64,000 nucleotides of DNA from contig JBAIZL010000005.1 in NCBI GenBank assembly GCA_036971475.1, positions 161,269,386 through 161,333,385 of the forward strand. Reading direction: 5' to 3'. The notes under the pieces were generated by a model that was not told where the DNA came from, ran no database searches, and was given only the letters and a program-made list of their open reading frames with translations. Shown piece by piece: positions 58,960 to 64,000 of the stretch. The position numbers were made by a program, and so were the translations under genes. The stretch is from Prosapia bicincta. Lineage: Eukaryota > Arthropoda > Insecta > Hemiptera > Cercopidae. Positions within the stretch are counted from its first letter, which is position 1. The number at the start of each line of letters is the position of its first letter.

Positions 58960-61950
58960 ATACCTACTCTCTATCGGAGGCACATCGAGGTATCTATGTT
59001 CTACATGCCAGTGCATGTAAATATATTAGTAAATCGACAATGTCACAGCGATACTTGGGATAAGGAACCATATGCTAATTTGGGAATGGTCGCTGAACTA
59101 TGTATACCTACTCTCTGTCGGAGGCACATCGAGGTATCTATGTTCTATATGTCAGTGCATGTAAATAGTTTGAGAAATAGACGATGTTACATCGATACTT
59201 ATGATAAGGAAACATATTCTAATTTGGGAATGGTAGCTGAACTCATGTTTACCTACTCTCTGTCGGAGGCACATCGAGGTATCTATGTTCTATATGTCAG
59301 TGCATGTAAATAGTTTGAGAAATAGACGATGTTACATCGATACTTATGATAAGGTAACATATTCTAATTTGGGAATGGAGCTGAACTCATGTTTACCTAC
59401 TCTCTATCGGAGGCACATCAAGGTATCTAGGTTCTACATGCCAGTGCATGTAAATAGAATAAGAAATAGACAATGTCACAGCGATACCTATGATAAGGAA
59501 ACACATTTTAATTTGGGAATGGTAGCTGAACTCTTGTTTACCTACTCTCTATCGGAGGCACATCGAGGTATCTAAGTTCTACATGCCAGTGCATGTAAAT
59601 AGAATAAGAAATAGACGATGTCACAGCGATACCTATGATAAGGAAACATATTCTAATTTGGGCATGGTAGCTGAACTCATGTTTACCTACTCTCTATCGG
59701 AGGCACATCGAGGTATCTAAGTTCTACATGCCAGTGCATGTAAATAGATTAAGAAATAGACAATGTTACAGCGATACCTATGATAAGGAAACATATGCTA
59801 ATTTGGGAATGGTAGCTGAACTCATGTTTACCTACTCTCTATCGAAGGCACATCGAGGTATCTAAGTTCTACATGCCAGTGCATGTAAATAGAATAAGAA
59901 GTAGACGATGTCACAGCGATACCTATGATAAGGAAACATATGCTAATTTGGGAATGGTCGCTGAACTCATGATTACCTACTCTCTATCGAAGGCACATCG
60001 AGGTATCTAAGTTCTACATGCCAGTGCATGTAAATAGAATAAGAAGTAGACGATGTCACAGCGATACCTATGATAAGGAAACATATGCTAATTTGGGAAT
60101 GGTCGCTGAACTCATGTTTACCTACTCTCTATCGGAGGCACATCGAGGTATCTTGGTTCTACATGCCAGTGCATGTAAATAGATTAAGAAATAGACAATG
60201 TCACAGCGATACCTATGATAAGGAAACATATTCTAATTTGGGAATGGTAGCTGAACTCATGTTTACCTACTCTCTATCGGAGGCACATCGAGGTATCTAG
60301 GTTCTACATGCCAGTGCATGTAAATAGAATAAGAAATAGACAATGTCACAGCGATACCTATGATAAGGAAACATATTCTAATTTGGGAATGGTAGCTGAA
60401 CTCATGTTTACCTACTCTCTATCGAAGGCACATCGAGGTATCTAAGTTCTACATGCCAGTGCATGTAAATAGAATAAAAAGTAGACGATGTCCAGCGATA
60501 CCTATGATAAGGAAACATATGCTAATTTGGGAATGGTCGCTGAACTCATGTTTACCTACTCTCTATGGGAGGCACATCGAGGTATCTAAGTTCTACATGC
60601 CAGTGCATGTAAATAGAATAAGTAGTAGACGATGTCACAGCGATACCTATGATAAGGAAACATATGCTAATTTGGGAATGGTCGCTGAACTCATGTTTAC
60701 CTACTCTCTATCGAAGGCACATCGAGGTATCTAAGTTCTACATGCCAGTGCATGTAAATAGAATAAGAAGTAGACGATGTCCAGCGATACCTATGATAAG
60801 GAAACATATGCTAATTTGGGAATGGTCGCTGAACTCATGTTTACCTACTCTCTATGGGAGGCACATCGAGGTATCTAGGTTCAACATGCCAGTGCATGTA
60901 AATAGATTAAGAAATAGACAATGTCACAGCGATGCTTGGGATGAGGAAACATATGCTAATTTGGGAATGGTCGCTGAACTCATGTTTACCTACTCCTTAT
61001 CGGAGGCACATCGAGGTATCTAAGTTCTACATGCCAGTGCATGTAAATAGAATAAGAAGTAGACGATGTCACAGCGATACCTATGATAAGGAAACATATG
61101 CTAATTTGGGAATGGTCGCTGAACTCATGTTTACCTACTCTCTATGGGAGGCCCATCGAGGTATCTAAGTTCTACATGCCAGTGCATGTAAATAGATTAA
61201 GAAATAGACAATGTCACAGCGATACCTATGATAAGGAAACATATGCTAATTTGGGAATGGTCGCTGAACTCATGTTTACCTACTCTCTATGGGAGGCACA
61301 TCGAGGTATCTAAGTTCTACATGCCAGTGCATGTAAATAGATTAAGAAATAGACAATGTCACAGCGATACCTATGATAAGGAAACATATGCTAATTTGGG
61401 GATGGTCGCGGAACTCATGTTTACCTACTCTCTATGGGAGGCCCATCGAGGTATCTAAGTTCTACATGCCAGTGCATGTAAATAGATTAAGAAATAGACA
61501 ATGTCACAGCGATACCTATGATAAGGAAACATATGCTAATTTGGGGATGGTCGCAGAACTCATGTTTACCTACTCTCTATGGAAGGCACATCGAGGTATC
61601 TAAGTTCTACATGCCAGTGCATGTAAATAGATTAAGAAATAGACAATGTCACAGCGATACCTATGATAAGGAAACATATGCTAATTTGGGGATGGTCGCG
61701 GAACTCATGTTTACCTACTCTCTATGGAAGGCACATCGAGGTATCTAAGTTCTACATGCCAGTGCATGTAAATAGATTAAGAAATAGACAATGTCACAGC
61801 GATACCTATGATAAGGAAACATATGCTAATTTGGGGATGGTCGCGGAACTCATGTTTACCTACTCTCTATGGGAGGCCCATCGAGGTATCTAAGTTCTAC
61901 ATGCCAGTGCATGTAAATAGATTAAGAAATAGACAATGTCACAGCGCTGC
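58960..61950. repeat. Satellite subfamily C, homogenised (~21 monomers)
   Basis: Units share ATGCTAATTTGGGAATGGTC, GCTGAACTCATGTTTACCTA, GGCACATCGAGGTATCTAAG and CAGCGATACCTATGATAAGG. Monomers at 61.1-61.9 kb are nearly identical. The final two monomers (61.95-62.2 kb) are a separate variant with CAGCGCTGCTTGGGATAAGG and CTACTTTAGGAGAGGTAGC. Confidence 0.92.
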
Positions 61951-62215
61951 TTGGGATAAGGAAACATATGCTACTTTAGGAGAGGTAGCTGAACTCATGT
62001 ATACCTACTCTCTATTGGAGGCCCATCGAGGTATCTAAGTTCTACATGCCAGTGCATGTAAATAGATTAAGAAATAGACAATGTCACAGCGCTGCTTGGG
62101 ATAAGGAAACATATGCTACTTTAGGAGAGGTAGCTGAACTCATGTATACCTACTCTCTATTGGAGGCCCATCGAGGTATCTAAGGGCTACATGCCATTGC
62201 GTGGAAATAGATTAA

Positions 62216-62727
62216 GGAATTGACATAATGATCGCCTGTTTCACATTATAGAAGAGGTATAAGTGGAAAGGGTTGCTTACTAAAGCTGACCTACATTCTA
62301 GCGTGGTATTAGAGTCTCTACTAGAGGGATAGACACAATAGTACTAATGTTTACCATTACAAAATAAAACCTAAGGCCGAAAGCCTATTTTGGAAAAAGA
62401 AACATTAATTTACTAAAATACAAATGTTTATAGGTTAGGTGTAATTCAGAATGGCCTCGTACTAAAAATACATTCCGCACGAGGTACAAGCGGTAATGGG
62501 GTAATGTTGGATCACTTCGTCCCACAGAACGGACGCGTCCCTGCGTACAGTGAGCTATCGGTTCGGTTAATAAAGAACGCCAAAGCTAATTGTAGTCCTA
62601 GTTAAGCAATTGAGAAGAGGCGGCTTATCAAAGACCACGCTAAATTAGCATACCGTAATGTTAATTCCGGGAACTGGCTAAGAAATTAGAGCGGAGCGCT
62701 CGTGGGCAAGTAGCCTCACTTTGTAAG
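62216..62727. other. Unassigned DNA right of the satellite
   Basis: The satellite ends after AAGGAATTGACATAATG. The following DNA is of balanced composition (for example ACGGACGCGTCCCTGCGTAC near 62531) with no recognised gene. Confidence 0.45.
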
Positions 62728-63815
62728 AAATACTGCCAGTCATTTTACACTGGTCGGCTCATCTCAGGCACAGTACAATATCCGATAAAATAGCTATTTT
62801 CACTTCCGTTGGAAACATACATCTAATAATTACATCTGAAAAGATACAGAACGATCATAGATCACAAAAGCTTTTGTAATTATTAATATACTCATCTTAA
62901 TTTCTGTTAGGAATATTTCTATATGTTTGAGTACATTTTTCTGCCATTCCTAACTTTTCGATATTCTCTTTTGCTGACGCGTTTCGGGAGCACTATTGAA
63001 GTTTTGAAAATGGAGTTAATCCGAAACGCGTCAATAAAAGAGAATATTGAAAAGTTAGGAATGGCAGAAAAATGTACTCAAACATATAAAGCTTTTTGTG
63101 TTTCCGATACTATGCAGTAAGTGTTGGCCTAAATGATATTTTTAAGAGTTAAAAATCGTTCATATAGGTTAAGTTACACTACGTTAGGTTAGGTTTGGAT
63201 AGGATTGTCAGGTTAACTTAGGATATGTCCAATGCACTTGGGTTTTTCTAATTTCAGGAAATACTGCTAGTCATTTTAAGTGCTGCCCAGCTCAGCAACA
63301 GTATAATACACGATAAAATAGCTATTTTCACTTCCGTTAAAAACATACATCTAGTAATTTACCACCATATGAATACAAATAGGATGGTCATAGAAGATCA
63401 CAAAAACTTATTGTGTTTTCGACACTATACTATAGAAGTAAATGATATTTTTCAGAGTTAGAAAAAATCAATTATTTTGGTAGGTTAGATTATGTTAGGT
63501 TAGGCTTGGATAAGATTGTTACGTTATGTTAGGATAGTTCTTTATTTATAAATTATTAAGCTTTGAAACTGGATGCCTTATCATAGAAACAGTACAAGGT
63601 TTCACGCTAAACGATAAAATTCGCTATTTTCGCTTCCCTTTGGAACGTGATCTAGTTAAAACCACATGTTTAAAAATATTAGACAATCGTAGAAAGATTA
63701 TTAAAAAATATTGTGTTTTTGACCCTACAGTATAAAAGCAAGATATAGTTTAGATAAATAGGTTATTATTTCGCTCCTCTACATTACATTAGGTTAGGAT
63801 ATATCCAAGGTACTT
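62728..63815. repeat. ~300-bp degenerate tandem repeat, 3 copies, copy 1 interrupted
   Basis: GATAAAATAGCTATTTTCAC recurs at 62784 and 63312, and as GATAAAATTCGCTATTTTCG at 63613. Each copy ends with a TTAGGTTAGG-containing stretch (about 63183, 63500 and 63787) followed by GATATRTCCAA-type sequence in copies 1 and 3. The spacing is 301 bp between copies 2 and 3 and 528 bp between copies 1 and 2. Removing the 221-bp insertion in copy 1 restores about 307 bp. Confidence 0.8.
62867..63096. mobile_element. Fold-back element inserted in a tandem repeat, with 9-bp target duplication
   Basis: AAAGCTTTT occurs at 62867-62875 and 63088-63096. Between them lie a 45-bp unpaired lead and two arms (62921-62987 and 63021-63087). 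The arms pair almost perfectly: ATATGTTTGAGTACATTTTT with AAAAATGTACTCAAACATAT, and CTGACGCGTTTCGG with CCGAAACGCGTCA. The loop of about 33 bp includes CTATTGAAGTTTTGAAAATG. The right arm ends exactly at the target duplication. The flanks rejoin to match copy 2 of the ~300-bp repeat. The 65-codon frame across the element is not a gene. Confidence 0.85.
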
Positions 63816-64000
63816 CTCTTGTTCGACAGAGCTCTATTCTTCTTGCTCGTATGAATGCTGTTTCTGAAATCTCATTTACAGCATTATGTTATATGAATAT
63901 AACCTTATTGTGAGAGTGGCTGGTTTTTGGCTAATAGCTTTAGCGGCTCTTGTGATGGCCATTTACTTTTAAATTTTGCACTTGGTGGTTTGGTACGGAG
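63816..64000. other. Unassigned right edge
   Basis: Nothing is recognised in the last 185 bp. Confidence 0.4.

Larger units (their letters stand above)
50940..62215. repeat. 145/146-bp satellite array, about 78 monomers
   Basis: The monomer contains AAGTATACCTACTCTCTATC, GGAGTCACATCGAGGTATCT, AAGTGCTACATGCCAGTGCA, TGTAAATAGATTAAGAAATA, GACAATGTCACAGCGGTACT and AACATATGCGACACTTGGGA. Spacing is 146 bp in the left part and 145 bp in the right part. It is diverged on the left and increasingly uniform on the right, with local subfamilies: about 53.04-53.6 kb (TACTTGGGAGCGTTCGCTGA), about 54.3-54.6 kb (CTCTCCATCGTAGTCACAAT), 55.26-57.3 kb and 58.96-62.2 kb. Since 145 is not a multiple of three, the repeated ~76-codon frames begin anew in each monomer and are artefacts. 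Confidence 0.98.

Noticed and set aside
58996..62038. A ladder of ~76-codon frames (for example starting MIRKHMLIW) spaced 145 bp apart
   Set aside because: Each begins anew in a satellite monomer because 145 is not divisible by three; they are not separate genes.

Overview
This window looks like intergenic or intronic DNA from an animal, most likely an arthropod and probably an insect. The evidence is AT-rich composition, short TTAGG/CCTAA runs, degenerate tRNA-derived SINE heads, Penelope-like and hAT-like transposon remnants, and many satellites and minisatellites. I see no bacterial operon structure, no intact protein-coding gene, no rRNA and no intact tRNA. Nearly all of the longer open frames are by-products of tandem repeats.

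Tandem arrays fill roughly a third of the window, and no two large arrays look related. They are: a 21-bp minisatellite (1-1062, running off the left edge); a 48-bp purine-rich array (9.40-9.95 kb); a 22-bp array (13.84-14.52 kb); a ~159-bp array (23.69-24.75 kb); a 112-bp array in two blocks (31.45-31.82 and 32.39-34.32 kb); a second, unrelated 159-bp array (41.23-41.75 kb); a degenerate ~50-60-bp array (49.22-50.26 kb); and an 11-kb satellite of 145/146-bp monomers (50.94-62.22 kb). Several two- to four-copy duplications lie between them (periods ~64, 169, 62, 59, 29, ~175 and ~300 bp).

The most interesting layer is a set of inverted-repeat (fold-back) insertions at 20.2, 22.1, 34.9, 37.8, 39.0 and 63.0 kb. 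Near the centre of each is a motif of the type TGAAGATG...CGAAACGTC or CGAAACGCGTC. This resembles the hammerhead-ribozyme-bearing terminal repeat of Penelope-like elements (PLEs). A degenerate PLE GIY-YIG endonuclease end at 40.36-40.74 kb is followed by the same kind of motif, about 110 bp and then (TA)n, which ties the motif to a PLE. The copy at 63.0 kb interrupts a ~300-bp tandem repeat and is flanked by a 9-bp direct repeat, so it was inserted as a mobile unit.

Other mobile DNA includes a 790-bp element with GGGATGGGCCGAT terminal inverted repeats and a partial second copy, a decayed non-LTR retrotransposon end near 17.5 kb, a SINE head at 29.8 kb and a tRNA-like SINE head at 19.2 kb. 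Between repeats the DNA is AT-rich with a few GC/CpG-rich patches (3.2, 5.2, 16.0, 20.5, 22.6, 27.1, 35.4 and 48.4-49.1 kb). These patches are the best places to look for exons, promoters or conserved regulatory elements. No gene pathway can be reconstructed from this window.
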